Source: Sandaracinaceae bacterium
GTDB lineage: Bacteria; Myxococcota_A; Polyangia; Polyangiales; Houyiibacteriaceae
Assembly (NCBI GenBank): GCA_020633055.1
Contig: JACKEJ010000011.1
Coordinates: 388,766-452,765, forward strand
DNA: 64,000 nucleotides
Direction: 5' to 3'
Part shown: positions 35,607-44,061 of the stretch, in pieces
How the letters are laid out: every line of letters starts with the position of its first letter
Numbering within the stretch: position 1 is the first letter of the stretch
Position numbers and translations under genes: made by a program
Notes under the pieces: generated by a model
Database searches by the model: none
Seen by the model: the letters and a program-made list of their open reading frames with translations, nothing else
What the model was told of the DNA's origin: nothing

Positions 35607-37039
35607 GCGAAGCGCAGAAGAGCACGGCCACGAAGGCGAAGAAGCCCAAGGCGAAGGCGAAGGCGAAGAGCAACGTGCAGAGCACGGCGCCGCAGGCCGC
35701 CGAGGCCACCAAGCAGGTCAGCGCGCCCAAGACCAACGGCGCCAAGCCCACCGAGGCCCCCAAGGCGGCGGCAGCGAAGCCCAGCGAGGCCCCCAAGCAG
35801 GCGAGCGCACCGAAGGCAAACGGCGCGAAGCCAAGCGAGGCCCCCAAGGCCGCCGCCGCGAAGCCAAGCGCAACTCCCGAGGCCAGCGCGCCCGAGGTGG
35901 AGACGACCCGCGCCGAGCGGGTGCGCGTAGCGCCCGCCGCGAAGGCCCCGACAGGCGGCGCGGAGCGGACGCTGGACCAGAAGCTGGACGCCAAGCTGCG
36001 CACACCCATCTGCGACCTGTTCGGCATCGACTACCCCATCGTGCAGACCGGCATGGGCTGGGTCTCGGGGGCGCAGCTCACAGCAGCCACGTCGGCGGCC
36101 GGCGGCCTCGGCATCCTGGCCGCGGCCACGATGACCTTCGAGGAGCTCGAGCAGGCCATCACGCGCGTCAAGGACACGACCGACCGCAACTTCGGCGTGA
36201 ACCTGCGCGCGGATCAAGCCGACGTGATGAAGCGCGTCGAGCTGCTGATCGACGCCAAGGTGAAGGTGGCCAGCTTCGCGCAGGCGCCTGGCAAGGCCGT
36301 CATCGCGCGCCTCAAGGAGGCCGGCGTGCTGACCATGCCGACCATCGGCGCGCAGCGTCACGCGCAGAAGGTCGCCGAGTGGGGCGTGGACTCCGTCATC
36401 GCGCAGGGTCACGAGGGCGGCGGCCACACGGGCAACGTGCCCACGCACATCCTCATGCGGCAGGTGGCGGACGTGGTGTCGTTCCCCTTCCTGGGCGCAG
36501 GCGGCTTCAGCGACGGGCGCGGTCTGGTCTCGGCCATGGCCAGCGGCGCGAGCGGCATCGCCATGGGCACGCGCTTCCTGCTCACGCAGGAGAGCCAGGT
36601 GCCCGAGCACATCAAGGCGCAGTACGTGAAGACGCCCATCGACGGCACCGTGGTCACGCGCGCCATCGACGGCTACCCACAGCGCGTCATCCGCACGCCC
36701 ATGATCGACGAGCTGGAGCAGGCCAGCCCGCTCACGCGCTTCCCCAAGGCGGCGCGCAACGCGCTCACGCTCATGAAGCTCACCAACACCAAGCTGGTGG
36801 ACATGGTGCAAGAAGGCCGCGCCATGAAGGAGAGCAAGGGCCTCACCTGGTCGCAGCTGGCCATGGCCGCCAACGCCCCGATGCTGACCAAGGCCAGCAT
36901 GGTGGACGGGCGCGACTCGGGCATCCTCCCCACGGGGCAGGTGGTGGGCGTGATCGACGAGCTGCCGACCGTGGCCGAGCTCATCCGTCGCATCATGGCC
37001 GAGGCCAAGGTCGCGCTGGCCGCGCTGCAGGTGGACTGA
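35603..37039 (+). CDS. ipdC: IpdC-like flavin enzyme with a Lys/Ala/Pro-rich N-terminal tail
   Basis: The 478 residues split in two. Residues 1 to about 120 are low-complexity, basic and Pro/Ala-rich with repeats like APKANGAKPSEAPKAAAA. Residues 130-478 are a TIM-barrel of the nitronate monooxygenase/enoyl reductase group, closest in motifs to mycobacterial IpdC: YPIVQTGMGWVSGAQL, ATSAAGGLGILAAATMTFEE, VASFAQAPG, AQGHEGGGHTGNVPTH (flavin phosphate binding), GAGGFSDGRGL and AMGTRFLLTQES. IpdC acts in steroid ring-C processing, probably making a double bond. The N-terminal tail is not known from IpdC and resembles histone-like tails; it may tether or solubilise. The start overlaps the ipdB stop. 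Confidence 0.88.
   Translation: MSEAQKSTATKAKKPKAKAKAKSNVQSTAPQAAEATKQVSAPKTNGAKPTEAPKAAAAKPSEAPKQASAPKANGAKPSEAPKAAAAKPSATPEASAPEVETTRAERVRVAPAAKAPTGGAERTLDQKLDAKLRTPICDLFGIDYPIVQTGMGWVSGAQLTAATSAAGGLGILAAATMTFEELEQAITRVKDTTDRNFGVNLRADQADVMKRVELLIDAKVKVASFAQAPGKAVIARLKEAGVLTMPTIGAQRHAQKVAEWGVDSVIAQGHEGGGHTGNVPTHILMRQVADVVSFPFLGAGGFSDGRGLVSAMASGASGIAMGTRFLLTQESQVPEHIKAQYVKTPIDGTVVTRAIDGYPQRVIRTPMIDELEQASPLTRFPKAARNALTLMKLTNTKLVDMVQEGRAMKESKGLTWSQLAMAANAPMLTKASMVDGRDSGILPTGQVVGVIDELPTVAELIRRIMAEAKVALAALQVD
35640..35890 (+). repeat. Imperfect Ala-Lys-Pro tandem repeat inside ipdC
   Basis: Units of about 20-40 bases encode repeated (A)PKxNGAKPSEAPKAAAAKPSE segments. They keep frame and lie in the N-terminal tail only. 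Confidence 0.7.
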
Positions 37040-37042
37040 GCC

Positions 37043-38206
37043 ATGATGAACCTCGACTTCACCGAGCAAGAGAACGCGTTCCGCGCCGAGTGCCGCAGCT
37101 GGCTCGAGGCTAACGTGCCCAAGCACTCGCTGCCCAGCGGCGACACGCGCGAGGGCTACGCCCTGCACCTCGAGTGGGAGCGCAAGCTCTTCGACGCGGG
37201 CTGGTCGTGCGTGTCGTGGCCCAAGCAGTACGGCGGGCGCGAGGCGTCGCTGTACGAGTGGCTCATCTTCGAGGAGGAGTACTACCGCGTGCAGGCGCCC
37301 AGCCGCGTCACGCAGAACGGCATCTTCCTGCTGGCGCCGACCATCTTCGAGTTCGGCACCGAGGCGCAGAAGGAGCGCATCCTGCGGCCCATGGCGCGCG
37401 GCGACCTGAGCATCGCGCAGGCCTGGAGCGAGCCCAACGCGGGCAGCGACCTGGCGAGCCTCAAGAGCACCGCCAAGCGCACCGAGGGCGGCTGGCTGCT
37501 GACGGGGCAGAAGACCTGGTCCACGCGCGGCGCGTTCAGCGACATGGCCTACGGCCTGTTCCGCACGGACCCGAGCAAGTCGCGCCACAAGGGGCTCACT
37601 TACTTCCTGTTCCCGCTCACGGGCGAGGGCGTGACCGTGCGCGGCGTCGACCGCCTGGACGGCGACGAGGGCTTCGCGGAGCTGTTCCTGGAAGACCTGT
37701 TCGTGCCGGACGAGAACATCATCGGCGAGGTCGACAAGGGCTGGGAGGTGGCCATGGCCACCACCAGCAGCGAGCGCGGTTTGTCCCTGCGCAGCCCCGG
37801 GCGCTTCATGGCCACGGCAGCGCGCTTGGTGGACCTCTTCCGCCGCTACCGCGAGACCTGCGACCCCGCGCTGCGCGACCAGGTGGTGGACGCGTGGATG
37901 GGTGCGCAGGCCTACCGCTGGTACACGTTCAAGAGCGTCACCGACATGCTGAACGGCAAGCCCATCGGCGCCGAGTCCAGCCTGAACAAGGTGTTCTGGT
38001 CCGAGATGGACGTGCGCACGCACGAGACGGCGCTGGCCATCCTCGAGCAGGGCGCGTGCCTGGACGAGGGCAGCGCCGCGGCGGACGACGAGGGGGCCTG
38101 GATCAAGGGCTTCCAGTTCGCGCTGGCCGGGCCCATCTACGCCGGCACCAACGAGATTCAACGCAACATCGCGGCGCAGCGCGTGCTGGGCCTGCCGCGC
38201 GGCTGA
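37043..38206 (+). CDS. Acyl-CoA dehydrogenase, steroid-type FadE (first of a pair)
   Basis: A flavoprotein of 387 residues with the acyl-CoA dehydrogenase order: LFDAGWSCVSWPKQYGGREA (N-terminal helix), QAWSEPNAGSDLASLKST (FAD loop), GQKTWSTRGAF, and the C-terminal GTNEIQRNIAAQRVLGLPRG. In the place where many dehydrogenases have Tyr-Glu-Gly-Thr the sequence is Tyr-Ala-Gly-Thr, so the usual catalytic Glu is missing at that site. The partner FadE at 38265 could supply it, as in the alpha2beta2 dehydrogenases of steroid catabolism. It begins three bases after the ipdC stop. It most resembles FadE30-group proteins, but exact orthology is not set. Confidence 0.88.
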   Translation: MMNLDFTEQENAFRAECRSWLEANVPKHSLPSGDTREGYALHLEWERKLFDAGWSCVSWPKQYGGREASLYEWLIFEEEYYRVQAPSRVTQNGIFLLAPTIFEFGTEAQKERILRPMARGDLSIAQAWSEPNAGSDLASLKSTAKRTEGGWLLTGQKTWSTRGAFSDMAYGLFRTDPSKSRHKGLTYFLFPLTGEGVTVRGVDRLDGDEGFAELFLEDLFVPDENIIGEVDKGWEVAMATTSSERGLSLRSPGRFMATAARLVDLFRRYRETCDPALRDQVVDAWMGAQAYRWYTFKSVTDMLNGKPIGAESSLNKVFWSEMDVRTHETALAILEQGACLDEGSAAADDEGAWIKGFQFALAGPIYAGTNEIQRNIAAQRVLGLPRG

Positions 38207-38264
38207 GCCCCGCGGGCCCACCAGCACGAGACCGACGAGACCGACGAGAGCAAGAGGACGAGCC

Positions 38265-39299
38265 ATGCACTTTGCATTCTCAGAAGATCAGACGCTGCTG
38301 CGCGACACCGTGCGCGACGTGCTCAGCAAGGAGTGCACGCCCGAGGTCGTGCGCCGCGTGTGGACCGGTGACAACGCCGAGCGCGCGCCCGTGTGGGGCA
38401 CCCTGGCGGAGAACGGCTTCGTCGGGATGGCCGCGTCGGAGGACGCCGGTGGGATGGGCATGAGCGAGGTGGACCTCGCGCTGGTGCTCGAAGAGGCTGG
38501 TTACGCGGGGCTCACCGGGCCCATCGTGGAGACGGCGCTGGCCGGCCTGCCGCTGCTGGAGACGCTGGGCGCAGGCGGGCCGCACGCGAGCTGGATCGAG
38601 CGCGTTGCGGGTGGTGAGGCGAGCCTCGCGCTGTGCTTCGAGGGGCAGCTGCTGGCGCTGCACGCGCCGCTCGCGGACCTGCTGCTCGTCGCGCGCGGAG
38701 ACGCCCTGTACGCGGTGCCGCGCGCCGACGCGGGCCTCGCGCCGCAGGTGGCCGTGGACCGCGCGACGAGCGTGGCGACGCTGGCCTACGAGCCGCAGGC
38801 TGCCCACCTGGTGGCGCAGGGCCCGGCGGCGCAGGCGGCCATCCAGCTGGCCTACGAGCGGGCCGCGCTGGGCAACGCGTGCGTGCTGGTGGGCCTGGCC
38901 CGGCGCATGCTGGACATGGCCGTGGCCTACGCGAAGGACCGCGAGCAGTTCGGCAAGCCCATCGGCACGCAGCAGGCCGTGCAGCACCACCTCGCCAACG
39001 CGGCCGGGCGCATCGCCTTCGCGCAGCCGGTGGTGTATCGGGCCGCGTGGGCGCTGGCCAACCGCGACCGCGGCGGCGACGAGACGCGCACCGAGGCCGA
39101 GCTGGCCGTGTCCACCGCGAAGATCTACGCCGAAGAAGCGGGCCGCGTGGCCGCGCGCATCGCGCTGCAGGTGCACGGCGCCATCGGCTACACCATCGAG
39201 TGCGACCTGCACTTCTTCATGAAGCGCGTGTGGACCATCGCGCCCTTCTACGGCACCAGCGCCGCGCACCGCGCGCGCATCGGCGCCCACATCCTGTAA
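38265..39299 (+). CDS. Acyl-CoA dehydrogenase-like FadE (second of a pair)
   Basis: A 344-residue acyl-CoA dehydrogenase-like protein, shorter than its partner. N-terminal helix: FSEDQTLLRDTVRDVLSKE; central domain shows the family GMGMSEVDLALVLEEAGYAG; C-terminal domain: YAKDREQFGKPIGTQQAVQH, then HGAIGYTIECDLHFFMKRV. It ends APFYGTSAAHRARI with no YEGT motif. Such shorter partners occur in heteromeric steroid FadE complexes (one subunit contributes substrate binding, the other flavin contacts). It lies 58 bases after the first FadE and 52 before fadA6, in the same orientation. The exact reaction is unknown. Confidence 0.85.
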   Translation: MHFAFSEDQTLLRDTVRDVLSKECTPEVVRRVWTGDNAERAPVWGTLAENGFVGMAASEDAGGMGMSEVDLALVLEEAGYAGLTGPIVETALAGLPLLETLGAGGPHASWIERVAGGEASLALCFEGQLLALHAPLADLLLVARGDALYAVPRADAGLAPQVAVDRATSVATLAYEPQAAHLVAQGPAAQAAIQLAYERAALGNACVLVGLARRMLDMAVAYAKDREQFGKPIGTQQAVQHHLANAAGRIAFAQPVVYRAAWALANRDRGGDETRTEAELAVSTAKIYAEEAGRVAARIALQVHGAIGYTIECDLHFFMKRVWTIAPFYGTSAAHRARIGAHIL

Positions 39300-39351
39300 C
39301 TCCCCGAGCCCCGTTCCGACCCCAGCAGAGCCAAGCAGAGAAGGATCCGCC

Positions 39352-40503
39352 ATGCCCGAAGCCTATATCGTCGAAGCCGTCCGTACGCCCGTGGGTCGCC
39401 GCAAGGGAGGCCTCGGGGGTGAGCACCCCGCCGACCTCGGCGCGCACGTCCTCAAGGGCCTGGTGGAGCGCTCGGGCATCGACCCGGCCGCCGTGGACGA
39501 CGTCATCTTCGGCTGCGTCGACACCATCGGCCACCAGGCGGGCGACATCGCGCGCACGTGCTGGCTGGCGGCGGGCCTGCCGGACTCGGTGCCGGGCACC
39601 ACGGTGGACCGTCAGTGCGGCAGCTCGCAGCAGGCCGTGCACTTCGCCGCGCAGGCCGTGATGAGCGGCACGCAGGACCTGGTGGTCGCCGGCGGCGTGC
39701 AGCAGATGACGCAGATCCCCATCAGCGCGGCCATGATGGTGGCCACGCAGTTCGGCGTGCCCGACCCCTTCAGCGGCAGCAAGGGCTGGGTGGAGCGCTA
39801 CGGCAACGTGGAGGTCAACCAGTTCCTCTCCGCGCAGCGCATCGCCGAGAAGTGGGACCTGAGCCGCGCCGCCATGGAGGCCTACTCGCTCGAGAGCCAC
39901 GAGCGCGCCATCCGCGCGCAGGACGAGGGCCGCTTCGACCGTGAGATCCTGCCGTACGGCGACGTGCGCGCCGACGAGGGCCCGCGCCGCGGCACCACCC
40001 TCGAGAAGATGGCCGAGCTGAAGACCCTGCCGGGCGCCGACCGTCTGACCGCTGGCGTGGCCAGCCAGATCAGCGACGCGTCCGCGGCGCTGCTCATCGC
40101 GTCCGAGGCCGCCGTGAAGGAGCACGGCCTCAAGCCCCGCGCGCGCATCCACCACCTGAGCGTGCGCGGCGCCGACCCCATCTGGATGCTCACCGCACCC
40201 ATCCCCGCCACGCAGCACGCGCTGAAGAAGACGGGCATGAAGCTGTCGGACATCGACCTGGTGGAAATCAACGAGGCCTTCGCCTCCGTGGTCATGGCCT
40301 GGGCCAAGGACCTCGAGGCCGACCTGAGCAAGGTCAACGTCAACGGCGGCGCCATCGCCCTCGGCCACCCGCTGGGAGCCACCGGCGCGCGCCTGATGAC
40401 CACGCTCTTGCACGAGCTGGAGCGCACGGGCGGCCGCTACGGTCTGCAGACCATGTGCGAGGGCGGCGGCCAGGCCAACGTGACGATCATCGAGCGCCTG
40501 TAG
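39352..40503 (+). CDS. fadA6: FadA6-like thiolase
   Basis: A 383-residue acetyl-CoA acyltransferase that cleaves beta-ketoacyl-CoA with CoA. The nucleophile Cys 89 sits in DRQCGSSQQAVHFAAQ. Other matches to FadA6: PGTTVDRQCGSSQ, VVAGGVQQMTQIPISAAM, IAEKWDLSRAAMEAYSLES, VASQISDASAALLIAS, NVNGGAIALGHPLGATGARL and the end CEGGGQANVTIIERL (second catalytic Cys). Its similarity to mycobacterial FadA6 is strong along the whole length and includes the regions that distinguish it from ordinary thiolases. It is the final gene of the operon, preceded by GAGAAGGA ten bases upstream. Product in steroid breakdown: a ring-opened beta-keto thioester. Confidence 0.92.
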   Translation: MPEAYIVEAVRTPVGRRKGGLGGEHPADLGAHVLKGLVERSGIDPAAVDDVIFGCVDTIGHQAGDIARTCWLAAGLPDSVPGTTVDRQCGSSQQAVHFAAQAVMSGTQDLVVAGGVQQMTQIPISAAMMVATQFGVPDPFSGSKGWVERYGNVEVNQFLSAQRIAEKWDLSRAAMEAYSLESHERAIRAQDEGRFDREILPYGDVRADEGPRRGTTLEKMAELKTLPGADRLTAGVASQISDASAALLIASEAAVKEHGLKPRARIHHLSVRGADPIWMLTAPIPATQHALKKTGMKLSDIDLVEINEAFASVVMAWAKDLEADLSKVNVNGGAIALGHPLGATGARLMTTLLHELERTGGRYGLQTMCEGGGQANVTIIERL

Positions 40504-40590
40504 GCCCGCTGGCCACACCGCCACGAAGCGGCGGACCAAGCGGCGGGCCCTGGGCTCGACGGCGTCACCAAAGCGCGGCGATCGAGCAGG

Positions 40591-42909
40591 TCAGCGCGGC
40601 TTCCGCGAGCCTGCGGCGTTGCGTTGGCGTCGCCGCCCTCGGGCGATGGCAACGATGAGGAGCCCCACCCACGACGGGAACGCGGCGCGCTCTCCTTCCG
40701 CGCCGATGGTGCATCCACCGCCCATCGTCGCGGGCGTGGAACCTACGTCCATCGGCGTGAGACCCGTGTCCACGGGCGTGGGACCCGTGTCCGTCGTCGC
40801 ATCCGCCGCCATGGTGCCGGTGTCCGACCGTCCCATCTCCGGCTCACCGGCATCCGTGGCGCTCCCTAGGTCACCGGTTCCCTCGTCCGTGCCCACGCCG
40901 ACGTCGCTCACGTCGCCGAGGTCCTCGTGCGCACCCACGTCATGGGGCAGCGTGCCGCTGTCCGAAGGGACGGCTGCGTCCATCTCGGTTCCCGTGTCCG
41001 TGACTCCCATGTCCGAGACTCCCATGTCCGCGACCCCCGTGTCGGAGGTCCCCGCGTCCGAGACCCCCGCGTCGATGGGTGCGCTCGCGTAGCTCGCGCA
41101 TGCTCCGTCTAGGTCGCCACCGGCGCTCTCCGAGCACACGTCGCAGCCCGGCACGCAGCAGAAGCCATCCGTGCACTCCGCCGCGCAGACGCTGCTCGAC
41201 TCGCAGGGGACGCTGCGCTGGTAGGCGCCGGGGTCGCAGCCGTCGCTCGGGCGGCCCACGCCGCGCTGGTCCACCAACCCTGGCTCGTCCGCGCTGGCGC
41301 AGTCATTGACAAGCTCCTCGGTGGCGGCCACGGCGTAGGTCTCGGTGAAGCCCCCGTAGTCGCCGAGCATCTCGAGCGCAGGCGCAACGTTCGCGATGCT
41401 GCCCGGCAAGAGCGTTGCCGCGACGATGACGTTCGACGACCCGCTGAACGAGCCGGCGTCATTCACGAGCGCGGCAACACCACCCGTACCGCTGCCGAGC
41501 AGCGAGCCGAAGAGCGACACATCAGCGACGCCCACGATGCCCACGAGGTCGGCATCCGCCACCTGCTTGTTGTACACGTCCTGGCCCCCATCGGGGTTCA
41601 CCACGATCGTGCTTCCGAAGGTGGACGCCGAGTTCTCGTAGAACGTGGCCTGGATCAGCACCACCTCCCCATTCAGGTTGAAGATGGCCCCGCCGTACCC
41701 GCGGCCCGCCTGGGCGGAGATGCCGCGGAGGCCACCTTGGGCGGCGTTTCGACCGAACGTGGCGCTGACCACACGGAGCTCCCCGCCGTGGTTGAAGATG
41801 GCACCACCGAAACCCGCGCCGCTGCCTCCGTGCGAGTAGATACCTGCCACCGAGCCATTTCCCCCGCCAAAGCCCCCCACGCCAAAGCCGGCCCCGCCGC
41901 CGCCACCACCGCCACCGAAGCCGCCCGCACCACCCGCTACGCACCCAACGCAGTCGCCTCCACTGCCGCCGCCGCCGCCGAAGCCACCGCGACCGGCAAT
42001 GCCGGTGCCCGAGGAGTAGAGAAAGGCACCGCCACCGCCGCCGAAGCCGCCGTGGTAGCCGCCCGCACCGCCCCCGCCGAAGCCACCGTTGGACGCTGTG
42101 GTGGCCCCGCCAAAGCCGCCCCCATGCGGCGAGGCAGCGGCGAGGTTCGCTCCGAAGCCGCCGCCGCCGCCGCCCCAGACGGCTGGCGCCGACAGGCCAG
42201 CGCCGCCCGTGAACGTCGCCCCGATGTCACTGCCAACACCGCCGCGCGCGACCCCATCACGAATCGTCACGCCTCTCAGCACCAGCGTGCCCTGGTTGTA
42301 GACCGCGCCCCCCAAGCCTGCGCTGGCGCCAGCGCCGTCCCTGCCAGGCGCCCCGATGGCCGCACCACCCACGAGCGTGAGGTCTTGCAGAAGCAACGTG
42401 CCCGCCGGTGCGGACTGCCCCACCGTGGGGGCCTGCGCTTCGCCGAACGGGCCCGAAACCACGAAGAAGCGGAAGTTCTCCACCGAGTCGCGGACGATGC
42501 GTGCGCCGCGGCCGTCGATGGTGATCTCGCTCGTGATGATGGGCAAGCCGTTCCACCCGTACCAGCTGTTGTGTGCCGCCGCGAGCGTGTAGACGGCCCC
42601 GTCGGCCAACACGATGACGTCGGGGCCGGGGTTCGCGTTCGCAGCGCAGATCGCCTCCGAGAGGGAGATGCCCTCGGCATCACACGGGCTCAGGTACCCA
42701 CCCGAGCCGTCGGGACACAGCCCCGCCAGCGTCACCGAGTCCGCCGGCGCAATCGAGTCGCACTCCGCCCCTGCCACGTCGATGTCCGGCGCCGTGGTGG
42801 TCACGAAGATGGTCTCGGCGTGCGCCACCGCGCTCGGAGTGACCAAGCTCACCGCCGCAACAAGGAGATAGCCGGCGCAGGCCCGCCTCCGAGGATGTCT
42901 CGATCTCAC
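40591..42909 (-). CDS. CSLREAI-type glycine-rich surface protein with MYXO-CTERM-like tail
   Basis: About 772 residues from a GTG at 42909 (a TTG at 42912 is also possible; AAGGAG lies seven bases from it). A signal peptide (VAAVSLVTPSAVAHAETI) is followed by a CSLREAI-like segment (GISLSEAICAANANPGPDVI), a beta-helix region with a very Gly-rich core (about residues 250-400), the closing VDQRGVGRPSDGCDPGAYQR block, a Cys-rich patch and a long Thr/Asp/Met/Val repeat linker (DTGVADMGVSDMGVTDTG). The end reads MGGGCTIG, a hydrophobic helix WVGLLIVAIA and RGRRRQR, a C-terminal sorting tail. Probably an outer-surface, beta-helical adhesin or matrix protein. Confidence 0.85.
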   Translation of the reverse strand: MRSRHPRRRACAGYLLVAAVSLVTPSAVAHAETIFVTTTAPDIDVAGAECDSIAPADSVTLAGLCPDGSGGYLSPCDAEGISLSEAICAANANPGPDVIVLADGAVYTLAAAHNSWYGWNGLPIITSEITIDGRGARIVRDSVENFRFFVVSGPFGEAQAPTVGQSAPAGTLLLQDLTLVGGAAIGAPGRDGAGASAGLGGAVYNQGTLVLRGVTIRDGVARGGVGSDIGATFTGGAGLSAPAVWGGGGGGFGANLAAASPHGGGFGGATTASNGGFGGGGAGGYHGGFGGGGGAFLYSSGTGIAGRGGFGGGGGSGGDCVGCVAGGAGGFGGGGGGGGAGFGVGGFGGGNGSVAGIYSHGGSGAGFGGAIFNHGGELRVVSATFGRNAAQGGLRGISAQAGRGYGGAIFNLNGEVVLIQATFYENSASTFGSTIVVNPDGGQDVYNKQVADADLVGIVGVADVSLFGSLLGSGTGGVAALVNDAGSFSGSSNVIVAATLLPGSIANVAPALEMLGDYGGFTETYAVAATEELVNDCASADEPGLVDQRGVGRPSDGCDPGAYQRSVPCESSSVCAAECTDGFCCVPGCDVCSESAGGDLDGACASYASAPIDAGVSDAGTSDTGVADMGVSDMGVTDTGTEMDAAVPSDSGTLPHDVGAHEDLGDVSDVGVGTDEGTGDLGSATDAGEPEMGRSDTGTMAADATTDTGPTPVDTGLTPMDVGSTPATMGGGCTIGAEGERAAFPSWVGLLIVAIARGRRRQRNAAGSRKPR

Positions 42910-42912
42910 CAA

Positions 42913-43212
42913 CGCTGTACTCCTTGTTGCACGCCTGTCGGATGCGGCCTCACCGATAAAGCTATCAGCAAGACGCGCGCGCAGCCTGCACAAACGTCGC
43001 GGCCTCGGATGTTGGCCGCCATGCGTCGTCCTTTCGCGCCGTACGACGCGTTGACACCTCCGCGGCGACCCGCCGGACGCATCACGCGACGTCCATCAAG
43101 CTCCGTGACGCCATCGGAAGGCATGGTCGGGTGCCAAGGGTCCGCGCCGAGAACGAACGGGGTCCGAACATCCTCCCGAGACGCGCCGGCCACGTTGCAG
43201 TAGCCTCCGCGC
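42913..43212. other. Intergenic region between divergent genes, no gene seen
   Basis: Three hundred bases between the surface-protein gene and the SDR gene. The only element I can support is AAGGAG (minus strand, 42920-42925), the ribosome site of the surface protein. A short TGATAGC/GCTATCAG-like segment near 42950 is a small AT-richer island. No RNA gene or clear operator was found. Confidence 0.5.
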
Positions 43213-43980
43213 ATGAAACTGGAACGCAAGAAGGTCCTCATCACGGGCGCGTCGTCGGGGCTCGGCCGTGGGCTGGCGGTCGAGCTGGCCCGCGCTGGCA
43301 ATGATCTCGTCATCACCGCGCGGCGCGAGGAGCTGCTGGCAGAGGTAACGCGCGAGGCGGAGGGGTTCGGCGCGAAGTGCATCGCGGTCGCCGCGGACGC
43401 GACCGACGAGGCCGCCGCCGAGGCGGTGGTGAATGCAGGGATCGAAGCGTTCGGCCACCTGGACCTCGCCATCCTCAACGCGGGTGGGGGCACGGCCGGG
43501 AGCATGGCCGAGTTCAGCGCGGCGGAGGTGAAGCGCATCATGCGTACCAACTACGACACGATGGTGAACTTCCTGTGCCCGATGATTCAGCACATGAAGG
43601 CGCCGGGGCGCGGTGGGGTCATCGCCTACACGGGCTCGCCGGCGGGGACCTTCGGGCTGCCCAAGTCAGGGCCGTACAGCGCGGCCAAAGCGGCCGGGCG
43701 GACGCTCTTCGACACGTGCCGCATCGAGCTCGCCGACTCGGGCATTCGCTTCGTGGCGCTGTACCCGGGGTTCACGGACACGCCGGGGCTCGACCCGAAC
43801 GATGTGCCCGTGAAGGGGCTCATCATCTCGTCCGAGCGCGCCGTGAAGGAGATGATGGGGGCCATCGCGCGCGAGGAGGAGCACTTCATGTTCCCCGCGA
43901 CCATCCGCACCGCCATCGCGCTCGGTCGCGCGCTGCCGGAGCCCCTGCGCCGCCGCATCCTGGGCTTGGCCGCGGACTGA
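43213..43980 (+). CDS. Short-chain dehydrogenase/reductase
   Basis: A classical SDR of 255 residues: cofactor motif TGASSGLGRGLA near residue 11, NAGGGTAG near 93, catalytic Ser in YTGSPAGTFG and YSAAK in GPYSAAKAAGRTLFDTCRI (Tyr near 155). The residue after the second strand is Arg (ITARREEL), favouring NADP. The C-terminal third is less typical and ends in ALPEPLRRRILGLAAD. Substrate unknown. The gene is monocistronic and 81 bases precede the convergent M29-like gene. Confidence 0.88.
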   Translation: MKLERKKVLITGASSGLGRGLAVELARAGNDLVITARREELLAEVTREAEGFGAKCIAVAADATDEAAAEAVVNAGIEAFGHLDLAILNAGGGTAGSMAEFSAAEVKRIMRTNYDTMVNFLCPMIQHMKAPGRGGVIAYTGSPAGTFGLPKSGPYSAAKAAGRTLFDTCRIELADSGIRFVALYPGFTDTPGLDPNDVPVKGLIISSERAVKEMMGAIAREEEHFMFPATIRTAIALGRALPEPLRRRILGLAAD

Positions 43981-44061
43981 CGCGAACACGCGGACTCGCG
44001 CGAGCGGGCGAACCGACGTGAGGGTTCGCGTCGCGCCTTCGCGCGCCTCGCTGGCGGGGCC

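Noticed and set aside
35324..38266. Very long minus-strand open frame (980 codons) opposite ipdB, ipdC and fadE
   Set aside because: Composition is His/Arg/Ala-rich with no motif and it is exactly antisense to genes with full family signatures; high-GC DNA gives such frames by chance.
41650..42260. Dense GC repeats that might be a PE_PGRS gene or a mobile repeat
   Set aside because: They are Gly codon runs inside one intact secreted protein with a CSLREAI domain; no mycobacterial PE signature.
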